Positions 1-8,189 of a stretch of DNA of 64,000 nt are shown here, piece by piece. The translations under genes were made by a program, and so were the position numbers. Source of the DNA: Anaeropeptidivorans aminofermentans (lineage in GTDB: Bacteria; Bacillota; Clostridia; Lachnospirales; UBA5962); assembly GCF_940670685.1 (NCBI RefSeq), contig NZ_OW711693.1, positions 3,038,001 to 3,102,000 on the forward strand, written 5' to 3'. How positions within the stretch are numbered: the stretch's first letter is position 1; the number at the start of each line of letters is the position of its first letter. The notes beneath the pieces are model-generated. The model searched no databases, was not told the origin of the DNA, and saw nothing but the letters and a program-made list of their open reading frames with translations.

Positions 1-119
1 ACCTCCCGCCAATATGGTTAGAATTGTTAAAAATTGATTTTCTGCCAGAAAAATATATTATTAAGTCTTTGTTTTATGATATACTATGAGTATTATAAAA
101 AAAACCGGGGGGAATTGCA
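1..119. promoter_or_regulatory. Leader region of the first gene; possible divergent gene at the left edge
   Basis: A TATACT hexamer at 80-85 could be a -10 box for the plus-strand gene at 120, but its -35 region is poor. A run of G at 107-112 is the likely ribosome site. Bases 1-7 read GGGAGGT on the minus strand, as a ribosome site would, so a divergent minus-strand gene may start just outside the window. Both readings are weak. Confidence 0.3.
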
Positions 120-1268
120 ATGCAGTTAAGACATTTTGGAAAACTTGGCGTTAAGCCGTCCCTTATTGGCTTCGGAGCCATGCGTTTGCCTATAGTTGAT
201 GGGGACAACAATAAAATCAACGAAGAAAAGTCCATCGAAATGATCAGATATGCAATTGATAATGGAGTAAATTATGTTGATACAGCATTTAATTATCACG
301 GGGGAAATTCAGAAGAGCTTGTGGCAAAGGCCCTTGCCGACGGTTATAGAGAAAAGGTTTTTCTTGCGACAAAAAACCCTTCCTGGCTTTCTGAAAAACC
401 GGGAGACTGGACGGATAACCTTAACATTCAGCTTAAAAGGCTTGATTGCGGACATATTGATTTTTATCTTCAGCATGCCCTTGACAAAGCCCGCTTTGAT
501 AATTTAGTAAAGAATAATTTCTTTGAAGAAGCCATGAAGGCAAAGGCCGAAGGAAAGATTAAATATTTCGGCTTCAGCTTCCACGATTCCTATGAGGTTT
601 TTGAAGAAATAATCAATGCTTATGACTGGGACTTCTGCCAGATACAGCTTAATTATCTCGACGAAGACTACCAGGCAGGCATGAAAGGCCTGAAACTTGC
701 CGCTTCCAAAAACATGGGCGTTATCATCATGGAGCCTTTAAGAGGCGGAAAGCTTGCAGATAAAATGCCTGAGGATATTGTTTCGGAATTTGAGAAGCTT
801 CCCGTAAAAAGAAGCAATGTGGAATGGGCTCTAAGATGGGTAGCAAATCATCCTGAGGTAAGCCTCCTCCTTTCAGGAATGCATACGATGGAGCAAGTTA
901 AGGAAAATATCCGTATTTGCAGCCAGGAGGACATGGTTCCAGACAAGGCCTTAACCAACGAAGAACAAGAGATGATAAAATCCATTGCAGACGCTTGGAA
1001 TAAACGTATCCTTGTAAACTGCACTGCCTGCAATTACTGTATGCCATGCCCTGTAGGGGTTCAGATACCCGACTGCTTCAGCGCTTATAATGTTTACGGC
1101 TCGGCAGTGGCTTCCGCAGAAAGCAAAGCGAAGCAGCAATACGCAAGCATCGTAGAAAACGGCGGCGGAGCATCTCAATGCATCGTATGCGGTCAATGCG
1201 CAGCCGCCTGCCCGCAGAATATTTCTGTTCCCGATAGGCTTGCAGAGCTTGAAGGTATCCTGAGATAG
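120..1268 (+). CDS. Aldo/keto reductase with C-terminal two-cluster ferredoxin domain
   Basis: A 382-residue cytoplasmic oxidoreductase of the COG1453 type. The N-terminal TIM barrel (about 1-285) carries the aldo/keto reductase tetrad: Asp54, Tyr59, Lys85 and His119. The C-terminal part has Cys301, 304, 307, 310 and Cys354, 357, 360, 364, the spacing expected for two [4Fe-4S] clusters. Such proteins are common in anaerobes and probably exchange electrons with ferredoxin-linked partners; the carbonyl substrate is unknown. The start follows a G-rich ribosome site. The gene is monocistronic and faces the uracil-DNA glycosylase gene across a shared terminator. The family call is firm; the physiological role is not known. 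Confidence 0.9.
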   Translation: MQLRHFGKLGVKPSLIGFGAMRLPIVDGDNNKINEEKSIEMIRYAIDNGVNYVDTAFNYHGGNSEELVAKALADGYREKVFLATKNPSWLSEKPGDWTDNLNIQLKRLDCGHIDFYLQHALDKARFDNLVKNNFFEEAMKAKAEGKIKYFGFSFHDSYEVFEEIINAYDWDFCQIQLNYLDEDYQAGMKGLKLAASKNMGVIIMEPLRGGKLADKMPEDIVSEFEKLPVKRSNVEWALRWVANHPEVSLLLSGMHTMEQVKENIRICSQEDMVPDKALTNEEQEMIKSIADAWNKRILVNCTACNYCMPCPVGVQIPDCFSAYNVYGSAVASAESKAKQQYASIVENGGGASQCIVCGQCAAACPQNISVPDRLAELEGILR

Positions 1269-1344
1269 TATCCTATTGGTATATTCTCAAGGGCTCAAAA
1301 GATTACTTCTTTTTCATAAGAAGTTTACTTATACATAGAAATAT

Positions 1345-1384
1345 TAAAAGCCTTAGGTCAAAGACTTTGACCTGAGGCTTTTTA
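1345..1384. terminator. Bidirectional terminator
   Basis: A hairpin pairs GCCTTAGGTCAAAG with CTTTGACCTGAGGC around a 2-base loop, flanked by A-rich and T-rich tracts on either side. It lies between the converging reductase and uracil-DNA glycosylase genes and can serve both. Confidence 0.8.
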
Positions 1385-1392
1385 GTTTAACC

Positions 1393-1959
1393 TTACAAAA
1401 GTGCTTTAAGGGCTTTTAAGTCCTCAAAATATGTTTCTTTAAGGCTTCTGTTATAAATGATGGCTGCCGGATGATATAAGGGAAAGATGTTTCCACCGTT
1501 ACCTTTAATAAGCCTTCCATGATAGGCCCCGATTAAATATTCCTTTCCCATAAGGGCATTTAAAGGCGTATTTCCCAAGGTGACTATGATTTCCGGCTTT
1601 ATTATTTCTATTTCTTCTAAAAGATAGGGGCAGAAGAAGCCTGTTTCCTTCTTGTCCGGTGTTCTGTTCACAGGGGAACCTGTTTTAGGGCTTAGTTTAA
1701 AGGGCCGTATTTTAACCACATTGGTGATATATATTTCCTCCCGGGAAAGCTCCAGCGCCTCTAAAAACTCATTGAGATTCTTTCCGGCGCTTCCTACAAA
1801 GGGCCGGCCTTCCTTTTCCTCGCTTCCCCCTGGCGCTTCTCCTATAAGCATTACGGAAGGGGAATGGGTCTTACCTTCTCCAAATACAATTTTTCTTTCA
1901 CTATATTCCGTAAAAAGCATATTTTTTTGAAGTTTATCATTCAGCTCTTTTATATTCAT
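1393..1959 (-). CDS. Family 4-type uracil-DNA glycosylase lacking most iron-sulfur cysteines
   Basis: 188 residues with uracil-DNA glycosylase superfamily motifs: GEAPG at 40-44, the GRPFVG segment just after it, and YHPAA near the C-terminus. It should remove uracil from DNA to start base excision repair. Family 4 enzymes normally bind a [4Fe-4S] cluster through four cysteines. Here the N-terminal Cys pair is absent, the usual VVKCRP cysteine is Ile (VVKIRP), and only the Cys in FFCPYL remains. The protein therefore probably folds without a cluster. The start follows GAGGG, and the gene ends 2 bases before the rhomboid stop, so the two are probably co-transcribed. Superfamily assignment is good; activity is inferred. 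Confidence 0.8.
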   Translation of the reverse strand: MNIKELNDKLQKNMLFTEYSERKIVFGEGKTHSPSVMLIGEAPGGSEEKEGRPFVGSAGKNLNEFLEALELSREEIYITNVVKIRPFKLSPKTGSPVNRTPDKKETGFFCPYLLEEIEIIKPEIIVTLGNTPLNALMGKEYLIGAYHGRLIKGNGGNIFPLYHPAAIIYNRSLKETYFEDLKALKALL

Positions 1960-1960
1960 C

Positions 1961-3022
1961 TTAATCCCTCTTTTCAGCTTTCTTAAAGGAAAGCAATATA
2001 AAGCTTATGAGCGCCCCTGCCAAAAGCCCGCCTAAATGGCCGAAATTATCTACTTTGCCGTTAACAAAGCCAAAACCTACAGATACAAGAATATAGATGG
2101 CCATGGTCTGGGAATTAAGGCCCCCAAGATATCCTTTTGATTTGTACGTCCATGCGGCGATAGCCCCTACAAGGCCAAATATGGCCCCCGACGCCCCTAC
2201 GGAAACAGACTGGGTAAAAAGCACACTGAATATGCTTCCTGCAAGCCCCGAAAAAATATAAATAATAAGAAACCGTATCCTGCCGTAATAGTCTTCAATT
2301 CGCGTCCCGAATATATAAAGAGAAAACATATTATATAACAGATGGCTTATTCCTCCATGAAGAAACATAGCCGTAAAAAGCCTGTAATACTCATGGCCTC
2401 CTATTATAAGCCCGGGCTCTATAGCTCCAAACCGAAGGAGGACTCTGATATCCCCCGAACCGCCGTTAAGCTCTAAAAGAGCAAATATCAGACAGTTTAT
2501 AAGCATCAAGAAATACGTAAGCAAATGGCCGTTATTTTTATTTACGGTAATTTTATCAGGCCTTAAGCCGTCCTCCTGTACGCAAAGCGGAATGATATTT
2601 TCCAAATTAACAAGCTTTGAAGGCTGTTTTTTATTGTAATATATTTCTCCGGTGATTTTATTTACGCCCCAATAGACATGGTTTACAGGCTGGTCGTAAA
2701 ATTCTTCCGTTGTGTCTACAAAGGCCTTTAAACCAATGTCTATATCTTCTGCAATAATCAGGTTTAGTATAATAAGTCGCCTTGCCTTATAGGCCCCAGT
2801 GGCCTCTTCAAGGGTCTTTGAGAAATACTCGTTAATTTCAAGAATCTTTTTAAAATCAATCGCTTCATAGTCCGATAGGATAAGGCCATACCAAACAGGC
2901 CCGTCGGTCTTTATAAATCCCCTGAGCCTGCCAGTTTCATCGTATTCATTTGGAATAAGTCTTTTTGCAGGCTGAAACCCGCTTTGCCAAAGACTTTCAT
3001 AAAGCTCTTTATAGAAATCCAA
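1961..3022 (-). CDS. Rhomboid family intramembrane serine protease
   Basis: 353 residues. The first 160 or so are soluble. About six or seven membrane helices follow from residue 165. The catalytic serine motif GASG (Ser278) and the partner His329 in NFGHLGG are present, as is the HxxxN-type region HLLYNM in helix 2. It probably cleaves membrane protein substrates within the bilayer. The start appears to be TTG, seven bases after a GAGG ribosome site, since no better ATG is in frame. It is followed immediately by the uracil-DNA glycosylase gene. The function of the N-terminal soluble domain is unknown. Confidence 0.88.
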   Translation of the reverse strand: MDFYKELYESLWQSGFQPAKRLIPNEYDETGRLRGFIKTDGPVWYGLILSDYEAIDFKKILEINEYFSKTLEEATGAYKARRLIILNLIIAEDIDIGLKAFVDTTEEFYDQPVNHVYWGVNKITGEIYYNKKQPSKLVNLENIIPLCVQEDGLRPDKITVNKNNGHLLTYFLMLINCLIFALLELNGGSGDIRVLLRFGAIEPGLIIGGHEYYRLFTAMFLHGGISHLLYNMFSLYIFGTRIEDYYGRIRFLIIYIFSGLAGSIFSVLFTQSVSVGASGAIFGLVGAIAAWTYKSKGYLGGLNSQTMAIYILVSVGFGFVNGKVDNFGHLGGLLAGALISFILLSFKKAEKRD

Positions 3023-3071
3023 TCGTAAGCCTCTTTCAATTATATGGTCAATTTACTTTTATTCCGGCATA

Positions 3072-3175
3072 AATAGAGTAAATAAGCTTAAAAAGCTAAG
3101 TTTATTTACTCTATACGGAAGGAAAACTTATTAAGCTTAAAATCAAAAGACCGTTTTCAAGCTTAATAAGTATAG
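3072..3175. repeat. Double-hairpin repeat, family B copy 1
   Basis: Two successive inverted repeats: one with arms AGAGTAAATAAGCTT/AAGTTTATTTACTCT (3074-3112) and one with arms ACTTATTAAGCTT/AAGCTTAATAAGT (3126-3171). Related pairs occur at 6507, 16209 and 60415. It lies just upstream of the rhomboid start and shares the 440-base gap with a family A copy. Confidence 0.7.
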
Positions 3176-3243
3176 ACAGCTCAGGCCGCATGAAACAAGA
3201 GAAAAGTAAATTAACAGCATTAACATTTTATATTTAATCAGGT

Positions 3244-3380
3244 ATCGTAAATTTAAAATGAAACCGTAACAAAACAGTATATTCATTTTGGCTCAAGGTA
3301 TGCCGTTTCCAAAGGAAATCATGCTTTTGAGTCTATAGTAAAGAGGTTTTTGTTACTTCTTTATGGAAAATTAATATAAT
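3244..3380. repeat. Imperfect palindromic repeat, family A copy 1
   Basis: About 135 bases. It begins with GTAAATTTAAAATGAAACCG, has the central GTTTCCAAAGGAAA hairpin, and ends with GTTTTTGTTACTTCTTTAT and AAATTA. Left and right arms are partly complementary. Similar copies occur throughout the window. Confidence 0.7.
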
Positions 3381-3462
3381 AAAAAAGTTAAACCAAGTTT
3401 ATTAAAATATTATTCGATTGTCAAGAAATCTGAATTGTAAAAACTGTAGACTCATCAAAATT

Positions 3463-3858
3463 CTAGCTTAATTTATTTTTTGCCTTTTCCATAAATTTTT
3501 CCTTTTCTACAATGAAGCGCTCGTGAATGCCCTTTGCTACGATTTCTTTCTCATCCTTCGCTTCAACTTCGAACACAAGGCGTTTTCTGTCAATATCCGT
3601 AAGAGCTGTTTTAAACTCTATATGCATGCCCATAGGGGTAGCTGCAATGTGGTCTATATTTACTTTGATGCCTACTGTTGAAAATTCCTCCGGGAGATGC
3701 TCTTCCATAAGCTCATAGGATATTTTCTCAAATACCCCTATAAGAGAAACCGTTGAAAACACTTCAAGGCCGCCGCTTCCTACAGCCTTAGCTGTATTGC
3801 TCTGATTTACTTCAAGGCTATATTCTTTTTCTATCCCTGTTTTTAATTCAAAATCCAT
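3463..3858 (-). CDS. Hotdog-fold thioesterase, FlK-like
   Basis: 131 residues, the length of a single hotdog domain. It matches the fluoroacetyl-CoA thioesterase (FlK) family. Thr36, Glu44 and His70 align in spacing with the FlK catalytic residues Thr42, Glu50 and His76. It probably hydrolyses a short acyl-CoA in the cytoplasm. In anaerobic gut-type bacteria such proteins are usually not tied to fluoroacetate, so the true substrate is open. The start ATG follows GGAGG. The gene stands alone between two repeat-filled gaps. Confidence 0.75.
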   Translation of the reverse strand: MDFELKTGIEKEYSLEVNQSNTAKAVGSGGLEVFSTVSLIGVFEKISYELMEEHLPEEFSTVGIKVNIDHIAATPMGMHIEFKTALTDIDRKRLVFEVEAKDEKEIVAKGIHERFIVEKEKFMEKAKNKLS

Positions 3859-3875
3859 TTGATACCTCCGTCAAT

Positions 3876-3992
3876 TATAGTAAATTTAAAGATAAGCAGC
3901 AAGAAAACCGTATCTGCTGTTCCCAAAGGAAACTCGTATTTTTAAGTCTGTTATATGGATAGGCTTTAGTGCTCTCTTCAAAGAGATTTACC
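3876..3992. repeat. Imperfect palindromic repeat, family A copy 2
   Basis: Begins ATAGTAAATTTAAAGATAA, contains GTTCCCAAAGGAAACTCG and ends near AAAGAGATTTACCATA. The left arm is somewhat shortened compared with other copies. It lies just upstream of the thioesterase start. Confidence 0.6.
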
Positions 3993-4036
3993 ATATGCTT
4001 TGATAAATTTATTCAATACCGGCAATTTATATTTAT

Positions 4037-4071
4037 TTAAACCTTAAAACAAAAGGTATTTTAAGGTTTAA
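4037..4071 (-). terminator. Probable terminator after the MutS-like gene
   Basis: An inverted repeat pairs TTAAACCTTAAAA with TTTTAAGGTTTAA around a 9-base loop, about 55 bases past the stop of the MutS-like gene. It is AT-rich and so only moderately convincing. Confidence 0.5.
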
Positions 4072-4127
4072 AAATATATTTCATATGGTTTCGATAAATT
4101 AACTTTTGTATTTTCAAGTTATTTGGT

Positions 4128-5900
4128 CTATACGATGCCAAGCATCTCCATAAGATATTTGGCATTGGTGCTTTCGGATTTGCCTTCTCGAAGAATGTAG
4201 TCAAAATGAATTCTTCCGCTTTCGTAGGACTCTTTAAAGCTGTAATTTTTAATTCTTTTTCCGTCTTCTATATTGCAAAGCTCAAGGTCGTGGGTAGTTA
4301 TAAGCCCTATGGCTGAGAAATTATCAAGTTTTTTTATTACGGCTTCCGCTCCTTTTAGCCTATCTGTGGAGTTGGTGCCTTTAAATATTTCATCTATGAG
4401 AAATAATACATTTCCCTTTTCAGCCTCTTCCAATATCTGCTTTATCTTTTTAAGCTCCGCATAAAAAGTAGAGGTACCTTCCCCTAAATCATCCATATTT
4501 CTCATGGAGGATATAATGCCTATTACAGGAATCTCCATATGAGAGGCCAAAACATAGCCCCCATTAAGCCCCAGAACCATATTCACCCCTAATGTACGTA
4601 AAAAGGTGGTTTTCCCGGACATATTGGAGCCTGATATAATGAATATTTTATCGTCAAGGCTTACATTATTGTTTACTCTTTCTTTAACGTTTATTAAAGG
4701 GTGTCCTAATTCCTCGGCAACTATTTTCTTTCCTTCCTTAATTGAAGGAATACTTACCTTTTCTTCTATAAGCTTAAGCGTGCCAAAGCTCATAAGGGAT
4801 TCTATATGACCGATTCCTGTGAACCACTCTTCTATATGGCTTTCATATTTTACCCGCCATTTTTTAAGGGCAAAAGCGCAGTTATAATCCCATAAAAGCA
4901 TTAAATTAAGAACAAAATATAAAATGCCATGTCTTTTTACGTTAATGGCCCCTATGATAAGGCTAAGCTCCTCCATGGCATCGGAAGCCTTTTTGTCCCC
5001 TATGATATATTTGCTTTTTATATTCTTTAAAAGAGGGCTTTCAAATGTTCTGCCTTCGATTAATTTAAACATTTCCACATAAGGCCTTGTTTTATAATTT
5101 TCATCGGCTATTCTGCCTAAATAGGAAAATAATTTTATCATCCCGAAAAGCCAAAGAAGCGCCTGGGCTGCAAATAATACAAAGAAAGCTATATAAAGCT
5201 CCGGTCTTTTAAGAATGAAGGAAAAAACAGTTACCACAACAGTAAAAACAGGCAGCACAAAAGTTATATAATCTAAAATGCCTGCTTTATTCTGCCCTTT
5301 TTCACCCTTTATAGCATTTATAATATTATTCATGTTTAAGTCTTTATTGACACGGCTTCCAAAACATTGAAGCTCCGTAACAAATTTAAGGTTTTCAGAA
5401 AGCTCTATAACCGCATCCTGCCTTGCATCAATTTCTTTACAATCTTGTTCCGGGTTTAAAAGATCTTCTGCAAAAAATCGTCTTCCAAGATAAGTTTTCG
5501 CCGTGTTTAAAAGCTGAAATACGGAGGATTTGCCTAAAATATCAATATCTTCACAATATCCGTGGCCCTTTTCCTTAAATTCTTCTCCCGTGTCTTTAAA
5601 GCTTGTCCAATTGCCGTCCATTCTGTCTATATAATCTTGAAATACCCTTTCCATACGTTTTGCATTTTCAAGAAATTGAACCGCCTTATGATGGACTACC
5701 ATCAGCAGAAAATAAGCTTCAAAAAAGATAATCGTCAATAATATTTTAGGAAAATCGACGGATTTTATAGTCAAATAAAGGCACAGCAAAAAAAGCCCTA
5801 TATCTATAAGCTTTATATATCCCAGCTTCGTATGCCATTTTTCATATTTTACCTGTATTTGCCTGGCTTCCTCTATGTTTTTTAAATATTCTTCTCTCAT
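4128..5900 (-). CDS. Membrane-associated MutS-family ATPase
   Basis: 590 residues. The C-terminal third is the MutS ATPase domain, with Walker A GSNMSGKT at 424-431, Walker B LFLIDE at 499-504 and the STFYAEL signature near 477-483. Unlike MutS or MutS2, it lacks the mismatch-recognition domain and the Smr nuclease. It has hydrophobic segments at about 28-72 and 208-256 that look like two pairs of membrane helices. A central region resembles the MutS lever/clamp part. Proteins of this type are annotated as MutS-related in Clostridia, but their role is unknown. The start follows GGAGG. The gene appears monocistronic. Confidence 0.75.
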   Translation of the reverse strand: MREEYLKNIEEARQIQVKYEKWHTKLGYIKLIDIGLFLLCLYLTIKSVDFPKILLTIIFFEAYFLLMVVHHKAVQFLENAKRMERVFQDYIDRMDGNWTSFKDTGEEFKEKGHGYCEDIDILGKSSVFQLLNTAKTYLGRRFFAEDLLNPEQDCKEIDARQDAVIELSENLKFVTELQCFGSRVNKDLNMNNIINAIKGEKGQNKAGILDYITFVLPVFTVVVTVFSFILKRPELYIAFFVLFAAQALLWLFGMIKLFSYLGRIADENYKTRPYVEMFKLIEGRTFESPLLKNIKSKYIIGDKKASDAMEELSLIIGAINVKRHGILYFVLNLMLLWDYNCAFALKKWRVKYESHIEEWFTGIGHIESLMSFGTLKLIEEKVSIPSIKEGKKIVAEELGHPLINVKERVNNNVSLDDKIFIISGSNMSGKTTFLRTLGVNMVLGLNGGYVLASHMEIPVIGIISSMRNMDDLGEGTSTFYAELKKIKQILEEAEKGNVLFLIDEIFKGTNSTDRLKGAEAVIKKLDNFSAIGLITTHDLELCNIEDGKRIKNYSFKESYESGRIHFDYILREGKSESTNAKYLMEMLGIV

Positions 5901-5981
5901 GGCTCCTCCGTCCTGCTTTATGGCTTAATTTATGCGAAGCGAACTTAAAAGCTTGTTTGTCCGCTATATTTATATTATTAC

Positions 5982-6010
5982 AGTATACCATTTATTTGCA
6001 AAAGTCTAAA
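5982..6010 (-). promoter_or_regulatory. Candidate promoter of the MutS-like gene
   Basis: On the minus strand TTTAGA, 17 bases, then TATACT, about 80 bases upstream of the start at 5900. The -10 box is good and the -35 box is fair. Confidence 0.4.
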
Positions 6011-6042
6011 GCTCTTCCGCAATTAAACTTTTTTGAAGATTT

Positions 6043-6486
6043 TTATTCATAAGGGCTTCTTCTAAAGCCGGTCATTTTCCTAAAATTATTGCTTTCATAG
6101 AAGCCCTCCGCCTTTTCCGCCGAGAGCAAATCAAGCCTTGTATGAGGATAAAGAACTTGGCATAGATCAAGCAATGCTTTTCCTATACCTTTTCCCCTAT
6201 AGGTATTTTCAATTAAAATTTCCGCTATATAAGTAGTAATTTCCCCGTCTGTCAAGGCACGGACAAGGCCAACTATTTTCCCTTCATGAAGGGCAATAAG
6301 GCCGATAGATGCGTTTTTCCATGCCCTGAGAGTATCCTCTGCCCTTTTTACATAGCTTAGCCAGCCTTCTTTTTCACATAATTTTTGAATTGAAGGAAAG
6401 TCCTCTTCAAGAAACTCTCGGATTAAAATGCCTTCCGGCAATTTTACAGAAGAAAGCAGCTCTTCTTTTATATCCTGTTTACCCAT
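6043..6486 (-). CDS. GNAT family N-acetyltransferase
   Basis: 147 residues from the ATG at 6486, which follows GGAGGAG. A longer frame reaches 6630, but its extra 48 codons run through a hairpin repeat and have no ribosome site. The acetyl-CoA binding motif is YRGKGIGKALL, followed by a C-terminal EGFYESNNF segment as in aminoglycoside or amino-acid N-acetyltransferases. It should transfer an acetyl group to an amine, with the acceptor unknown. It stands alone downstream of the M20 gene terminator. Confidence 0.8.
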   Translation of the reverse strand: MGKQDIKEELLSSVKLPEGILIREFLEEDFPSIQKLCEKEGWLSYVKRAEDTLRAWKNASIGLIALHEGKIVGLVRALTDGEITTYIAEILIENTYRGKGIGKALLDLCQVLYPHTRLDLLSAEKAEGFYESNNFRKMTGFRRSPYE

Positions 6487-6506
6487 AGTGAACTCCTCCT
6501 TTACCT

Positions 6507-6612
6507 CTATATTTATTAAACGTAAAAATTGTCTTTTAGTTTTTACGTTTAATAAGTTTTCCTTAAATATATAGTAAATAAACTTGATTTTTCTAAATTT
6601 ATTTACTATATA
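6507..6612. repeat. Double-hairpin repeat, family B copy 2
   Basis: Inverted repeats ATTTATTAAACGTAAAAA/TTTTTACGTTTAATAAGT and ATAGTAAATAAACTT/AAATTTATTTACTAT. It sits directly upstream of the GNAT start, so it lies in the 5' leader of that gene if the promoter is beyond it. Confidence 0.7.
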
Positions 6613-6632
6613 TTTATATTTTTTACACAAAA

Positions 6633-6660
6633 AGCCCCGGAAAGCTATGCTCTCCGGGGC
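6633..6660 (-). terminator. Terminator of the M20 amidohydrolase gene
   Basis: On the minus strand GCCCCGGA pairs with TCCGGGGC and is followed by TTTTTGTG, 17 bases past the stop codon. This is a strong intrinsic terminator. Confidence 0.85.
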
Positions 6661-6676
6661 ACATCTAAATCACTGA

Positions 6677-7993
6677 TTACTCAACTTTTCCCCAATCTTT
6701 TAAGTATTCTTCTTTTGTCATGAGGGGCTTAAAGTTTTCTTTCACTTTAACTGCTTTTTCAGCTCCGTCATAAAGAAGGTCGATAAGGGTCATAGCCATA
6801 CATTTTGCAGCGTCAATATAACCGGTCTGCTTATCGACAATCTCATAGTTTGAGCTGTGAGCAATTCCTTCAGAGCCAAAGAAATTGGAGTGCATTGCAG
6901 GCATGATGCTTGAAATATCACCTGCGTCTGTGGAGCCTGCCATGGCAGGGCCTTCGTAAAGAACCTTGTCCTCTCCGAATACTTCCTTCATGTTTTCGTA
7001 CATAACATCAAATAAGTCGTTATTTACAACGAGAGGAAGGTAGCCGGGAATGTCTGTTATTACAGTTTCTGCACCTACTGCGTCGCCGCCGGCTTTTAAT
7101 GCTCTTGAAACCTTAGCGTTTGCATCCATAATAGCGTCCATATTGGAGCCTCTTACATAGGTTTCAATACGAACATCAGCAGGAACAACGTTAACAAGAT
7201 CGCCGCCTTTTGTGATAATCGGGTGAACTCTTATATGGTCTTTATCCTGGAATGTTTCTCTTTGCATATGTATTGCTGTAAGGCCTAAGGTCGCAGCATT
7301 AAGGGCGTTTATACCAAGATGGGGAGCGCCGCCGGAATGAGCTTCCTTACCTACATAGCGTACAAGCTTACCTAAGAAGCCGTTGCTTCCTGTACCGCAG
7401 CAGCCTAAGATTCCCCTTGCGTCTTTAGAAGAAGCATGCTGCATAATCATCATATCGATATCGTCCATCTTTCCGAGGCGAACGAATTCCTGCTTGCCGC
7501 CGAAGAAATGGATTTTGCCTTCCTGCTTCAGCTGATTTCTGTATTCAAGCTCTACAAATTCCTCAGCCGGAACAGCCATAAGAACGATATCACCTGAAAG
7601 CTCTTCCATAATTCCTGTGCCTGCAAAAGCGTAAGTAACACCCATTAAAGAGGCTACCATGGCATTATGTCCGCAGGAGTGAGCAGCGCCTGTAGCCTTG
7701 TCCGCACATCTGTGGCCCGGAGCAACAACTGCATCAAGCTCGCCCATAACGGCTACTTTAACTTTTGATTCCTTGCCTTTAAGGGGAGCGATGATTCCCG
7801 TTATGGCAACCTCATCTTCATATTGAAGATTCAGCTCGTCAAAAACCTTTTTCACTTTTGCTGCTGTTTTAAATTCTTTATAGCCAAGCTCTGGCTCGCC
7901 GAAAACAGAGTCGCCTATTTCGATGATTTTATCACGGTTTTTCTCAATTGCTTCACAGGCTCTCTTTTTAAGCTCTTCCCTAGAAACTGACAC
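6677..7993 (-). CDS. M20 family amidohydrolase (AbgB/M20D-like)
   Basis: About 438 residues. It has the M20 metal-binding features GELDA, GHRCADKATG and the SCGHN motif, whose Cys and His ligands are typical of aminoacylase/AbgB-like amidohydrolases. GSTDAGD near the C-terminus is also a family motif. It probably hydrolyses an N-acyl amino acid or related amide in the cytoplasm. A TTG at 7999 is possible, but it is only 2 bases from GGAGG; the GTG at 7993 is 8 bases away and fits better. The gene is monocistronic, with a strong promoter and terminator. The exact substrate is unknown. Confidence 0.85.
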   Translation of the reverse strand: MSVSREELKKRACEAIEKNRDKIIEIGDSVFGEPELGYKEFKTAAKVKKVFDELNLQYEDEVAITGIIAPLKGKESKVKVAVMGELDAVVAPGHRCADKATGAAHSCGHNAMVASLMGVTYAFAGTGIMEELSGDIVLMAVPAEEFVELEYRNQLKQEGKIHFFGGKQEFVRLGKMDDIDMMIMQHASSKDARGILGCCGTGSNGFLGKLVRYVGKEAHSGGAPHLGINALNAATLGLTAIHMQRETFQDKDHIRVHPIITKGGDLVNVVPADVRIETYVRGSNMDAIMDANAKVSRALKAGGDAVGAETVITDIPGYLPLVVNNDLFDVMYENMKEVFGEDKVLYEGPAMAGSTDAGDISSIMPAMHSNFFGSEGIAHSSNYEIVDKQTGYIDAAKCMAMTLIDLLYDGAEKAVKVKENFKPLMTKEEYLKDWGKVE

Positions 7994-8027
7994 AAGCAAA
8001 ACCTCCCATTTATTAATTTATAAATCA

Positions 8028-8056
8028 ATAGTATCATTTACACGAAAATTTGTCAA
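8028..8056 (-). promoter_or_regulatory. Promoter of the M20 amidohydrolase gene with flanking inverted repeat
   Basis: On the minus strand TTGACA (8051-8056), a 17-base spacer and TACTAT (8028-8033). TACACGAA at 8039-8046, inside the spacer, is repeated inverted at 8091-8098 (TTCGTGTA), which suggests a repressor or activator site. Confidence 0.7.
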
Positions 8057-8189
8057 TATTTTATATTTGACGGATTTATCGATGACATTATTCGTGTATT
8101 TGCATAACCTAGATATGCATACAACTGTATCTGATACGCGATATTCACAACGGTATAGGGAATAAATCTGAAAAAAGAATAAATTTGCG

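Noticed and set aside
6487-6630. N-terminal extension of the GNAT protein
   Set aside because: The 48 extra codons run through a family B hairpin repeat, have no ribosome site and encode a Lys/Tyr/Ile-rich low-complexity stretch.
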